A stretch of DNA of 64,000 nucleotides from Craterostigma plantagineum (GCA_027422505.1 JAPQWV010000002.1:25274501-25338500); one strand, 5' to 3'. Positions 52,597 to 63,830 are shown, counted from the first letter of the stretch. Numbers and translations are program-made. The notes: a model not told the origin generated them from the sequence alone.

Positions 52597-54495
52597 ATGA
52601 GACGAAGCAGCTTTGGCAAGCTCAAAGACCGCTGCTTTCTACGTTTTTCTATTCCAAAATCATCACTGAGCTTCAGTACTCAACTCCCACCACCTGAATG
52701 GGTTCAACCCTTCACTAATCTTTCCGACCTCATCGCACTCGAGCCCAAATCGCACCTTCAGCCGTCGCCATGGCTGTCGAAGATCCTCGATTTCTTACAG
52801 CATTCGCCCGCCGTAACCCTCGAAAGAGACCTTACGGCACTTTGCCGCAAGTACCTAATCAAGCTCCCTCCAAATTTCGTGTCCCAAGTCCTCAAAAGCG
52901 ATTCTTTACCCCAGCGGTGTGAGACTGCCCTTCGTTTCTTCAATTGGGCCTCCTCGCAAAAAGGGTACGCCCACAGCCTCGAATGCTACGTTTCCATGAT
53001 CGAAATTCTGTGTTTGAGTTCTGATTTCGGTAGGGCAAAGTCTGTCTTTGATGGGTTTAAGAAGAAGGGTTTTTTGCTGAACGAATCTGCTGCTAATTCT
53101 CTCGTTAAGAGCTTTGGCAGCGGTGGGATGGTCGAGGAGTTATTGTGGGTGTGGAAGAGTATGAAGGAGAATGGGGTTGAGCCCAGTTTGTATACTTACA
53201 ATTTCCTGATAAATAGCCTTGTGAGCTGTATGTTTATCGAGTCAGCAGAGCGTGTTTTCGAGGTTATGGAGAAAGGGAGTAAGATCAGGCCTGATATCGT
53301 AACGTATAACACGATGATTAAGGGGTATTGCAAGTCTGAAAACGTCGAAAAGGCCATGGAAAGGTTTAGAGAGATGGAGTCGAAGCATATAGAGCCTGAT
53401 AAGATTACTTTTACGACGTTGATGCAGGCTTGTTACGCTAAGGGCAATTACGATTCTTGTCTGAGCCTTTACAATGAGATGCAAGAAAAGGGAATGGATG
53501 TGCCGTCGCATGCTTACAGTTTGGTCATAAGTGGGCTATGTAAGGATGGGAAGTCCATGGAAGGTTACGCTGTATTCGAGGGCATGGTTGAGAAGGGTTG
53601 TAAGCCTAACGTGGCGATTTACACAGCTTTAGTCGATTCGTACGCTAAAAATAGGAACTTGGATGCAGCCATGGGACTCTTTAACAGGATGCAGAGCGAA
53701 GGGTTCGAACCTGACGAGGTTACATATGGAGTAATCATCAACAGTTTGTGTAAGAACGGTAGGCTCGAGGAGGCTCTACCGTGGTTCGAATACTGTAAAA
53801 ACAGAGGTGCAATCATCAACCCTGTAATGTATTCGAGCCTCATCGACAGCCTTGGGAAGGCAGGGAGATTAGAAGAAGCCCAAAAACTCTTCCAAGAAAT
53901 GGCAGAAAAGGGATGCCCAAGAGATTCGTACTGCTACAATGCGCTCATCGACGCACTTGCCAAGAACAGAAAAGTCGACGAAGCGTTGGCCGTATTCGAG
54001 AAAATGGAAAACGAGGGCTGCGATCAAACTGTGTACACATTCACGATACTGATCGATTCTCTGTTCAAAGAGCGGCGAAACGAAGATGCGTTGAAGTTAT
54101 GGGATGTGATGATCGACAAGGGAATAACTCCAAACTCAGCATCTTTTAGGGCTCTTTCGACTGGGCTTTGTCTTTCTGGGAAAGTTTCGAGGGCTTGTAG
54201 AATCTTGGACGACTTAGCCCCGAAAGGCGTCGTTTTGGATAACGCTTTCGAAGATATGATCTACGTTCTTTGCAGGGCTGGGCGGGTGATCGAAGCTTGT
54301 AAGCTGGCCGACGGAGTTGTGGACCGAGGGCGGGAGATTCCCGGGAAGGTTCGTACGGTGATGATCAATGCGCTGAGAAAGGCGGGAAATGCTGACATGG
54401 CGATGAAGTTGCTGCATAGTAAGATTGGCATTGGGTATGATAGGATTCGTAGTGTTAAGAAGCGTGTAAAGTTTAGGACTTTGGTTGAGGGTTGA
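52597..54495 (+). CDS. P-class PPR protein, probably mitochondrial, 632 aa
   Basis: A single uninterrupted exon of 632 codons, as usual for plant PPR genes. The N-terminus (MRRSSFGKLKDRCFLRFSIP) is basic, Ser-rich and lacks acidic residues near the start, fitting an organelle presequence. From about residue 130 on there are at least a dozen 35-residue helical repeats. Clear examples are VTYNTMIKGYCKSENVEKAM, ITFTTLMQACYAKGNYDSCL, AIYTALVDSYAKNRNLDAAM, VTYGVIINSLCKNGRLEEAL and YCYNALIDALAKNRKVDEAL. P-class PPR proteins bind organelle RNA one base per repeat and affect stability, splicing or translation. No E or DYW editing domain follows. Length and N-terminal blocks recall Arabidopsis At1g03560 (from memory). 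The left flank is MULE copy 2, ending about 125 bp before the ATG. Confidence 0.95.
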   Translation: MRRSSFGKLKDRCFLRFSIPKSSLSFSTQLPPPEWVQPFTNLSDLIALEPKSHLQPSPWLSKILDFLQHSPAVTLERDLTALCRKYLIKLPPNFVSQVLKSDSLPQRCETALRFFNWASSQKGYAHSLECYVSMIEILCLSSDFGRAKSVFDGFKKKGFLLNESAANSLVKSFGSGGMVEELLWVWKSMKENGVEPSLYTYNFLINSLVSCMFIESAERVFEVMEKGSKIRPDIVTYNTMIKGYCKSENVEKAMERFREMESKHIEPDKITFTTLMQACYAKGNYDSCLSLYNEMQEKGMDVPSHAYSLVISGLCKDGKSMEGYAVFEGMVEKGCKPNVAIYTALVDSYAKNRNLDAAMGLFNRMQSEGFEPDEVTYGVIINSLCKNGRLEEALPWFEYCKNRGAIINPVMYSSLIDSLGKAGRLEEAQKLFQEMAEKGCPRDSYCYNALIDALAKNRKVDEALAVFEKMENEGCDQTVYTFTILIDSLFKERRNEDALKLWDVMIDKGITPNSASFRALSTGLCLSGKVSRACRILDDLAPKGVVLDNAFEDMIYVLCRAGRVIEACKLADGVVDRGREIPGKVRTVMINALRKAGNADMAMKLLHSKIGIGYDRIRSVKKRVKFRTLVEG

Positions 54496-54900
54496 TGTTT
54501 TATTTTTTACACGGCGGCGGTGGAATGCCATGGGTGGTGGTGGACGGTGAGGCGTGGATTAGTTGGTGGTGTTTATAGTAATAAATTAGAAGGTTGTTGA
54601 TTATTCCGATGATTTTTTTAGCTTAAATTACTCTCCTTTGTTTTCATCGACTCCTCTGTTTTTTCTTGCACATATCTCTATGCACACAGAGCAGAGCAGA
54701 ACCGTATTATATTCCCACAGTCTCAATGGCCTTGGCCTTCACAGTTAAGCTCGAGTCAGTTAAAAAGATAATAGAAAAAGGAAAATATAGGCGGAGCATT
54801 TATTATTACATTCACATTCATCGAATATATCGAAATAGAAAGAAAAAGGAAATGAGGAAAATAATTAATACTACTGTAAGCAGAGCACCTAACGTCTTCA
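54496..54900. other. Intergenic space between convergent PPR and MGCC genes
   Basis: About 0.4 kb, presumably holding the 3' untranslated regions of both convergent genes. No other structure seen. Confidence 0.5.
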
Positions 54901-55545
54901 TCACAAGAAGATGAAGCATTCCAAGGAAACAACAGGGTTCTCCAGCGACTCAGCGTCCTCGCCCAGAACGACGTCGCTGGGTGTCGGTGATGGGACACAC
55001 GGCGGCGGCGGCGGAGACTTCGTCGCCCGCTCTTCGCTTTTGTCTCTACCCAATGAATGTCCCCCACGTGTCGCCGGAGACTTCGACCTCCTCCTTGCTG
55101 AACCCTCATGGACATCGATTCTTACTCGCCCGCCGCCGCCGCCCTTCTCATGAACGCTAGCATTCCTCGACGGTGGCGGCGTCCCCACCTGCGTGCCTGC
55201 GGTGGGTCCCCGGCGTTTCCTGGGTGGAGGCCTATCGTCATTATCAATCTTGAAGACGCTTTCAGCAGCGCTATAACGAAGTGTTTCGAGATAATTTGCT
55301 TGATAAGAAAGAGGGACGATTTCTCTCTGATCTTTATGTGCTGCAGCATCTGTGGTGGATCTGATCATTTGTTGTGGCTCCATTGCATCATCATCTTCAT
55401 CATGGATCGTCTTCTTCATCGCTGGAGTTTCTAAAAGCACTTCCTTCACAGTTTCTTCTTCTACTGAAACATCATTATCTCCTCCTCCTTCTTCCTCTCC
55501 TTTACCGTTGGAACTTGGACGCTTACTGCTGACACAACAACCCAT
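54901..55545 (-). CDS. MGCC-type small lipid-anchored protein, 214 aa, function unknown
   Basis: A 214-codon frame starting MGCCVSSKRPSSNGKGEEEG. Gly2 followed by Cys3 and Cys4 is a classic N-myristoylation plus palmitoylation signal, so attachment to the plasma membrane is expected. The rest is acidic, then Ser/Arg/Pro-rich (RPPPRKRRGPT; SARRRSKSPATRGG; SPPPPPCVPSPTPSD) and probably disordered. One more ordered segment reads VPLSYQANYLETLRYSAAES. It resembles uncharacterised plant proteins annotated as serine/arginine repetitive matrix-like. The name reflects composition, not splicing function. I see no catalytic motif. The codon-level openness of the whole frame and a good ATG context support it; a short 3' intron cannot be excluded. 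Confidence 0.75.
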   Translation of the reverse strand: MGCCVSSKRPSSNGKGEEEGGGDNDVSVEEETVKEVLLETPAMKKTIHDEDDDAMEPQQMIRSTTDAAAHKDQREIVPLSYQANYLETLRYSAAESVFKIDNDDRPPPRKRRGPTAGTQVGTPPPSRNASVHEKGGGGGRVRIDVHEGSARRRSKSPATRGGHSLGRDKSEERATKSPPPPPCVPSPTPSDVVLGEDAESLENPVVSLECFIFL

Positions 55546-55890
55546 CTTTTTTTATCTACTAGCTCATGATATAAATCACTAACTATACAATAATATGCTA
55601 GCCGATACAAAGAAAGAAAGAACGGAATGCTAAAAGAAGAAGAAGACTGAGTTAGCTAGCAGTCTTGTGTTGTGTTTCAGAAAGGGGGAGATTAGCATGT
55701 GCGTCAAGAGTCTTTTTGTCTTCTTTCTCATCCTTTAAGGCTTAGCTTAGCTATAATAGAATAGAATAGATTTGCATGGTGACTACTGCCCAGTGGGCCT
55801 TTGTGTTCTGTTTATGACTCTCTGCATCTTAGATGAATCAATGCTCTGTTTCTATATAGCCCACCCAACATTATTATTGTAATCAATCGG
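55546..55890. promoter_or_regulatory. Upstream region of the MGCC-type gene
   Basis: About 0.35 kb up to the next transposon end. It includes purine-rich AGAAAGAAAGAA stretches on the plus strand, a common feature of plant 5' leaders when read on the minus strand. No transcription start is assignable. Confidence 0.35.
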
Positions 55891-57770
55891 TGTTTTAAAA
55901 AGCGCTTCCGAGATGTGTCGCATTTTAGTGATGTTGCGTAGCGTAACAAGCGTAGCGTATCGTGTGAGTTTTTTGGTCAGACCACTTTCAATAAAAGAAT
56001 AGAGGAGCTTCACGTTTCAGGCCCCTACGTTAATTTTTGTTTTAATTCAGGCCCTACTCATATAAAATATAGTGTTAAGGACCTACTTTTCATAAAAATC
56101 AGAATAAAGGGACCTAAACTATGATCTGACAAAAATGCCATTGTATATATAAAGATGTATTATCTTTTGGTATTCATTTTAGACGATGTGGTACGAAAAA
56201 GTAGTGAAGTGATATAACTTCCATTGAATCGTTAACAAAACTGGTACTAGAACTGAGTAAAGTAGTGTAGTTACCATATGAATTGTTTATCAACTGATAC
56301 GAGATATTAATTATTCTCATGTGGTATTTATTTCAAATGATTCGGTATCAGAAAGGCGTAAAGTGGTATAATTACCATATGAAACGTTAATCAGGTACGA
56401 GATATTACTTATTCTCATTGGTATTTATTTCAAATATTCGGTACCAGAAAGGCGTAAAGTGGTATAATTACCGTATGAATTGTTAATCAACAGGTACGAG
56501 ATAATACTTATCTCGTGTGGTATTTATTTCAAATGGCATAAAGTGGTATAATTACCATATTGTTACCAGCTGGTACGAGATATTACTTATTCTCATGTGG
56601 TATTTTATTTCAAATGATTGGGTACCAGAAAGGCATAAAGTGGTATAATTACCATATGAGTTGTTACTCAGCTGGACGAGATATTACAACATTCATGTGG
56701 TATTTATTTCAAATGTTCGGTACCAGAAAGGCCTAAAATGGTATAATTATCATATGAATTGTTACCAAAAAACTGGTAGGAGATATTACTTATTCTCTTT
56801 TGGTATTAGTTTTAGAAGATGTGGTACCAGAGTGGAGTAAAGTGGTACATTTGGTATTTAATATTAGCAATTGTGGTACTAAAAAGGAGTAAAGCGGTAT
56901 AGTTATCATAAGAAGCTTTACCCAAATTGGAATAATAAAATATACCAAAATAATGTGGTACCAGGTTGCGATGAAGTGGTACCGAGTAAACAAGTCCGTG
57001 TTATGGGTGGAAAAGCTGAATAAAATAATGTGGTACCAGGTTGAGATGAAGTGGTACCGAATAAACAAGTCCGTGTTATGAGCGGAAAAGCTGAAGAAAC
57101 AAGGGTAAGAATGCCTTTTTGCAGCATTTGGGGCCTGAAATGTAATAAAACAGTAAATTGGGTCCTTCTCTTTAGCCAAACATTAATGGGGCCTGATTTC
57201 TAACCAAACTTGCTAATAGTGCCTGACATTTAAATAGCCCTAAAAAATATGTATAATATATAATTATATAAGCAAACAATCAATTTGACATGGTCTTTAA
57301 TTATAACAAATAAATGTTAATATAAAAATAACATTTAGATATTAATTGTCACAAATAACTCAAAGACATAAAACTATTAGACAAAAAATGAAAAACAAAA
57401 GAGAAAATCGATGTTATTAAATTATGTTTGAAATCACAATAGTCGTGGGTTCAATTCTTATGCTCACTTTAATAAATGAATTTGAAAAATATTCACTTAT
57501 CCCTAAACGTTAATCTTGTCCTCGGATTGTGTGGTATAAATTTATTGTCAATTGAGTATATCAATAGCTTAGGTCGTAAAAAGCAAAAAATAACATATAC
57601 GTTATATGAGCAATTTCGCACGCTATTTACGCTATTATTCACGCTATTTGCGTTTTTACTCAAATTACTTGCGATATCCAGAAGAAAATGCTATTGTTTT
57701 TTGCGCTTTAACGCGTTTTCTCGCAGAAATGCGTAGCTACAAAACGCGCTATTTTACGCTTTGTAAAACA
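55891..57770. mobile_element. Non-autonomous DNA element with TGTTTTAAAAAGCG ends
   Basis: The left end is TGTTTTAAAAAGCGC (55891-55905); the right end, on the minus strand, reads TGTTTTACAAAGCG (57757-57770). They match at 13 of 14 bases. Next to both ends are GTAGCGT/AATAGCGT words. Nested inside, roughly 55975-57245, is a second structure whose edges both carry inverted TCAGGCCCC sequence. No transposase frame is present and I find no convincing target duplication, so the outer limits are provisional. Confidence 0.55.
56168..57080. repeat. GGTACC / GTGGTAT tandem array, period about 100-115 bp
   Basis: Degenerate units repeat head to tail about seven times. Each holds GGTACCAGAAAGGCGTAAAG, TGGTATAATTACCATATGAA, GGTACGAGATATTACTTATT and CATGTGGTATTTATTTCAAA. 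A shorter pair of units (GTGGTACCAGGTTGCGATGA and GTGGTACCAGGTTGAGATGA) follows at 56958-57075. The core word resembles that of the 40.5-43.1 kb array, but the surrounding unit is different. Confidence 0.88.
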
Positions 57771-59570
57771 ATGATGGAAACTACTCTACTGCAATGTAAT
57801 AATTCTGATCTGCTACCTAATCTAGTCGGCTGCTATGGTTTATTACCATGGTACCAAGTTGAATGAATCTATATTCGCAGTTTCATTACAACAGCAGTTC
57901 AAGATTACATAAGAAAAGTAAATTCGACTCGCCAAGAATCTGATACTCCTCAAAGGTTTCTTCTACCAAAATCTGAATAGCAATTGAGTAATAGCCAGCT
58001 CTAGCATATATACTAAAAAGTAAAGATTGAAACTTTTTCGAAGTGAAGTTCGTGTCCTTCATACTTGAGGTATAAAATCCAAGTGGATTTAGTATAATTT
58101 ATTAAAAACTAATTTAATAGTCGTGCTATGTTAATCTTAATACTTGATATGGTGGATGTAGGTAGGGGATTGTTGTCATCCATGTGGATTGTAGTAAAGC
58201 TTATCTGGTAACGGCAAAATAATAATTGAGATTAATTCGTAGATGACATGTATCTGTGGTTACGTCAATTAGTCATTTCCACAATTAGTATCAATTGAAA
58301 AAGACAGGAATTATGCTATCGATTTCGGAAGGTACTCTTTTTCTTTTTTTTTTTTTTTTTCTCTCATGTACTTCCGAAGTCAAATAAGATTTTGAGAGAG
58401 AACACACTAAGACATATATCATGCTTATCTTGTTACATGGATGGGATGCACTAAGAAGAATCAAAATAATTTGCTGATTGAAAATTAAATCTACCAATGA
58501 CTTGTCAACATGTAAACATAATCTCGAATTTCGGTATTAATTAAAAATACTAACTAATTTTTTAGAAAAACAAGAGATGCAATGCACACAGAAAATCAGA
58601 GCAGCATATGGCTTTGCGTAGCTTCTAGGCTGTATAGTAGCCCACCACTCGAATTCCCATTTTACCCCCCAAAACTCTTTCTTTTCTAGTTGCGGCCGTT
58701 CTTTTTTACCATCTCTAAAAACCACTTCACTATTTGTGATCAAAGATTATTGTTCTTGTTCACATTATCCCAACGGTAACAATCTTTAATTAATTTTTGA
58801 CCAAACTATATACAATTATTCCATAGATATATATACATTTTCTTTCTGCTATCTAAAACTTAGATCTCCACTTAAAATTCAGAAAAAGGTAGCTTATGTT
58901 ATGCAAGAACTCCCCTAACATTTTTTTCACTCACTCGGCATCTCTTTTTGTAGAGAGAGAAACTTTACCAAGAATTGTCCTCGAGCTTCTTTTTCATCCC
59001 CTCTTCAACTTTCTGTCTTTTTTTTTTTTTACAGCTTTTTATCTCCTTATGTCCAGCTAAATACTTTAAAAGGTCTGAACTTTATCTCTGCTCTCTCTCA
59101 GTGTGTGTAGTTGGATTTCTCACAGCTGAAATTCTTGAATTCTATTGGTACTTCATTAATACCCACATGCACGAAATTTTCTCTCCAATTTTTTAATCGA
59201 TTATATTGTAGGATGGCCTGTTTGCTTATGAATGACATAACAGAACCGATTGGTTCTGAAGGGATTTGAGTTCTTTTTTGATATCATTTTCTCATTACTT
59301 CCCTTAAATCAAGGTGACGTTTTTATCACAGCGTTTTTCTTGGAAAATAACAGAAAAAATAAAGTGTTGGTAATTCCCTTTGCTAAGCCATGTATGTTCG
59401 TGCATTTGTCGTTTACTAGTTGGAAGGTACGTTGTTGGTAGGAGCTGCATTTGCGCAGTTTCTTTGTGGGAAATGATGATTCTTTTTTTTTTTGCAGATT
59501 AGGGGAGAAGTTTTGTGTATTGTTGGCTATGCAAGGTTTATTTGTTTTATTAAACTGAAGAAGAAACGCC
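57771..59570. other. Upstream region of the SRF gene
   Basis: About 1.8 kb with no recognisable coding region. There are long T runs (58340-58361, 59018-59030) and pyrimidine-rich stretches near 58970-59100 that suit a plant leader or leader intron. A spliced 5' untranslated region for the receptor-kinase gene is plausible because AG/GT-like borders are present, but I cannot define it. Confidence 0.4.
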
Positions 59571-62500
59571 ATGTCCAAGAACAGATCTGCTTTAAATAAC
59601 TTCAGCTTGAAGATCTCGCTGGGATTTATTCTCACATTTGTAATCAAATTCTCACTCGGTGTCACCAATCCCAGTGATGGTAAGTCCAATTAGTACAGCC
59701 CAAAAAGCTCTTTTTTGCTCGATGATGAACATTGTTTGTTTGAAACAGTCAAAAGAGTACTTACTATTACCTTGTCTTATATTTTGATTAAATAGGACAT
59801 CAATTGATTAGTGACAAGTGCTTTCGTATGAATATGATTCACCATATGCTTAAAATTTCAATCTTTTGTGTCTTTGAACTGTGATTCAGTTGCTGCAATT
59901 AATAGCTTATATGCTTCGCTTGGATCGCCTACTATCCCGGGCTGGGTTTCAAGCGGTGGTGATCCATGTGGTGGAGAGAATTGGCAAGGCGTTGGATGTG
60001 ATGGTTCTTCAATAAGTTCAATGTATGTTTACCTTAAAATTCTTCGAATGAAAAGTATTAGAAGATGGTTAGAATGCCCGCTTGTTGGTTAATGGAGTTT
60101 GATTCTGTAGAACGCTCATTGGAGCTAATTTAGGCGGAGAATTAGGCGACAGCCTCAGTTCGTTTTCTTCCTTAAAGTCAATGTGAGATCTTCTTTCACT
60201 TATCCTTATAACACGCGAATGAAATGAAACAACTGATGGATTTTTATTTTTCGTTGCAGAACACTCAGTAACAATCTTATCGGGGGAAGTATTCCGTCTG
60301 ACTTACCATCTACATTGACAAACATGTAAGTGTTCTTACAGATAGTTCGTTTTCTTGATTCTGCTTAAAGTGAGACGTTTGATGGGCATTTTTCATGACA
60401 TTGGCAGTTTCCTTTCGGACAACAAGCTCACTGGGAATATACCTTCTTCGTTATCATCTATGACAAACTTATCAGCTATGTACGTACTGCTAATTCGTAG
60501 CCATTCAAGTTCGTGATTATCCCACCCTTTTTTCCCTGAACAGTTGGTTTTTTTTTTGCACTTCAGGTCTCTGAACAACAATCAGTTAACTGGAGAAATT
60601 CCCGATTCTTTCACAGACCTTCCTTATCTGGTTAACTTGTAAGAATCAAACGCCGAAGGCTTTGATTACTTTAGGCAGTGATGTTTTTTTTTTTTTTAAA
60701 TTTTCCTTTTTCGTGTAGAGACTTGTCGAAGAATAATCTGAGCGGCGAGCTACCTCCTTCGATGCAGAATCTGTCATCTCTCACAACTCTGTAAGCAGCT
60801 TAACTAGTTTTCTATTCATTGAGTTTTTTGCCTGATTTTTTTTCAGTATTGCTAATAATTTACGCCGAACAGTCATTTGCAGGATAATCAGCTTTCTGGG
60901 ATTCTCGACGTTCTACAAGATCTTTCTCTCAAAGATTTGTAACATTTCTTACCCATATTTAGCACAACTGTTTCACGAACTTTCAAGTCTTAGCCTCGTG
61001 TGATTCGCTCGACTTGTCTTGCTCTTACAGGGACATACGGAATAACCAATTTAACGGGCCAATACCAGGGAAACTGTTGAGCATACCTAATTTCAAGTAA
61101 GCAGCGCGCCTAAGCTTCACTGATGTTAAAACATCATCTGCTCCTTAACGTCTTAATTCTTACAGAGACGATGGGAATCCATTCAACGCCAGCACTTCTT
61201 CTCCACCACCTCCTCCATCATCTTTGGGAGCATTATCGCCAGAAACGCCTCCATTTTTCCCTGGCTCCAATTCATCTCAGCCAAAATCGCCACCTTCTTC
61301 GAGCCATCGACCTTCGAAACAGCCTAACGGCTCATCATCATCATCATCATCAGTAGATGATGACTCCAACTCGTCGAGCGCAAAAAAGTCTTCAAAGACC
61401 AAAAGAATCGTATGGATATCTATTGCAGTGGTGATGTGTTTCATCGTGCTGGTGTTAGCTGTTCTACTTTTCCTGCCGAGATGCATTAGGGAGAGAAGAG
61501 AAGCTTATAGAGCTCCGAAAAGGCATGAGATTGCTCCCTACAATATCGCCCGAGATGGCAGTAATAACAATAGAGGTAGTGGTTCCACGCTCCAAACAAG
61601 CCATGATGTAGAAAAAGGTATGCTAATGTCTTACTCTTGCTTTTAGCAGGCAATCAGTCCCTTTTCTAATAGAAGTTCCCATCTTTTTTTCTTTAAATTT
61701 GGTGAATAGCTCCACCAAAAGAAGAGAATCGAACAAGGACTTGGGCGCCAAAACAACGAAAAGAAGAGGAGTCTAACAAGCTTCAAACAAGTGGAGCTTT
61801 ACCTAGAAGGAATAAACCTTCATTTGATAGCAGTAGATTCGACATAGATATAATGCCACCGCCGCCGCCACCACTGCCGCCCTCATCCCCTCCGCCGCCG
61901 CCGCCACCACCACCACCACCGCCGCCGCCGCCTTTCTCGGAGGAGTCTGAGATAACGGGCCCAGTAATAGTAGCTGAAGCAAGCACAACAAAGCCTGCCC
62001 TTACTACTACTTCTGTGAGGAAATATACCATAGCATCTCTTCAGCTGTATACCAATAGCTTTTCGCAAGAAAATTTATTTGGGAATGGAATGCTCGGGAA
62101 TGTGTACCGCGCCGAGCTGCCCAATGGGAGGGTGAGATTTCTATAATTGTTCCACTTTTCTCATGAGAAATCTCATCGCTTCATAATTGGATTCCTTACT
62201 AAAGATGTTCTCTTTTTTTTCCCTGTAGTTGCTTGCGGTGAAGAAATTGGACAAAAGGGTTACGAGCCAACTGAAGGAAGATCAATTCATCGAGCTAGTT
62301 AATAACCTCGACAGTATTAGGCATGCGAATGTGGTTGAGCTCATGGGATACTGCTCTGAGCACGGACAAAGGCTTTTAGTGTACGAGTACTGCTCTAATG
62401 GAACCTTGTTAGATGCTCTACACTCTAACGATGAATTTAAGAGAAAGCTCTCCTGGAATATGCGTATTCGAATGGCACTTGGAGTTGCTAGAGCTCTTGA

Positions 62501-63429
62501 GTAAGTCCACGAAATAAAAAATTTATGGCTAATGCAGTTTTGGCATCAGTTTTCTAATAATCGTAGAAATATATCTATCTCAATGAAGGTATCTGCACGA
62601 GGTCTGCGAACCGCCGATCATCCACAGGAACTTCAAGGCAGCAAACGTTCTCCTTGACGACGAGCTTTCTGTGCTTGTCTCAGATTGTGGGTTGGCTCCA
62701 TTGATAACTTCGGGAGCTGTGAGTCAGGTAAAGTGTAAATCTTTATCTTCCATGGCTAACCATTGGATCTATAATCTTGATGTGAAAAGTACTGGGAAAT
62801 GTCGAATTATTACCATCTTTATATTCAGTTGTCGGGGCAGCTTCTTACAACCTATGGTTACGGTGCGCCCGAATTTGAGTCGGGAATATATACTTCAAAG
62901 AGCGACGTCTACAGCTTTGGAGTAGTGATGCTCGAACTCTTAACAGGCAGAGAATCGTACGATAGGTAATCATTAGGTGCAAGCATTTTAATTCTTGAAT
63001 TGATTCTTTGTCCTAAATTCTCGATTATATATCAACGTCTTTGTTCAGATCTCGCCCTCGAGGAGAACAGTTTCTGGTGAGATGGGCAATTCCGCAGCTC
63101 CATGACATCGATGCACTGTCGGGAATGGTCGATCCCGCCTTGGGTGGAAAGTATCCCATCAAATCGTTATCGCACTTTGCTGACATTATTTCCCGATGTG
63201 TCCTGGTGAGATAAATTAATCACAAACATCATAAAATGTCTAGCGTAAAGATGTCAAAGACTTGGCCTTTCTTACATCGATCTTTCGAAAAAGCTGCTGC
63301 TTATTTATACGATGTGCTCTTCGATGTTTGTAGGCTGAACCTGAATTTAGGCCCGTTATGTCCGAAGTGGTTCAAGACCTTATGCAGCTTATAAGAAGGG
63401 AATCGCCGAATAGATCGGACGTCGATTAG
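59571..63429 (+). CDS. STRUBBELIG-receptor-family LRR kinase-like protein, 16 exons, 800 aa
   Basis: Exons: 59571-59679, 59890-60022, 60111-60182, 60260-60325, 60408-60479, 60567-60638, 60719-60790, 60873-60938, 61031-61096, 61166-61617, 61710-62131, 62229-62500, 62589-62727, 62829-62965, 63049-63205 and 63334-63429. All joins keep frame. A signal peptide is followed by the SRF N-terminal block ([32 protein letters not shown]). Six to seven LRRs follow, each from a 66- or 72-nt exon, then a Pro/Ser-rich stretch and one membrane helix (about 61406-61475). The cytoplasmic part has a poly-Pro run and a kinase-like domain. The glycine loop is NGMLGNVY and the Lys is in [17 protein letters not shown] replaces HRDLK and SDCGLAPL replaces DFG, so catalysis is doubtful, as for STRUBBELIG relatives. 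SRF proteins signal at the plasma membrane in tissue morphogenesis and related processes. Closest member unclear (SRF3-like suspected). Confidence 0.94.
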
Positions 63430-63830
63430 ATTATCCCATTTATTACATCCTAAAATCGCAATTCTCATTACAGCATTGGAGGGAAAAAAAAGGAAACAAG
63501 CTTCTTCTCCGTCGACGTTACCTTACACGACGAATTATTCAGCGATGAAACTCCAACACGAATGGAAACGAATTCTTGATTATTATTATTACTTCTTAGT
63601 CTGTATGTATCTATATTCTTTTTCGAAGACCAGCCTATGTAATTTTTTGCAAGGTTTACATTCTTTTCTCAGGGGACATAGCAAGCAAAAATGATAACTG
63701 CTGCTGCTCTGTATTTTGCATTACATTAAGATGATGCTACTGTGGATTTTGTATTCCTGAGATTAGTTAAGCTTCAGTTTTGCTTGGTTTTAATCATAAC
63801 ATTATGTAAATGGTCAAAAATTGTTTTTTT
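63430..63830. terminator. 3' region of the SRF gene and convergent neighbour
   Basis: About 0.4 kb between two convergent stop codons. It is AT-rich with several AATAAA-like and TATGTAA signals; polyadenylation sites for both genes should lie here, but none can be fixed. Confidence 0.4.

Noticed and set aside
59250..59689. Small frames near the SRF start on both strands
   Set aside because: They overlap the SRF leader and first intron and have no homology-like motifs. The minus-strand 126-codon frame is antisense to exon 1.
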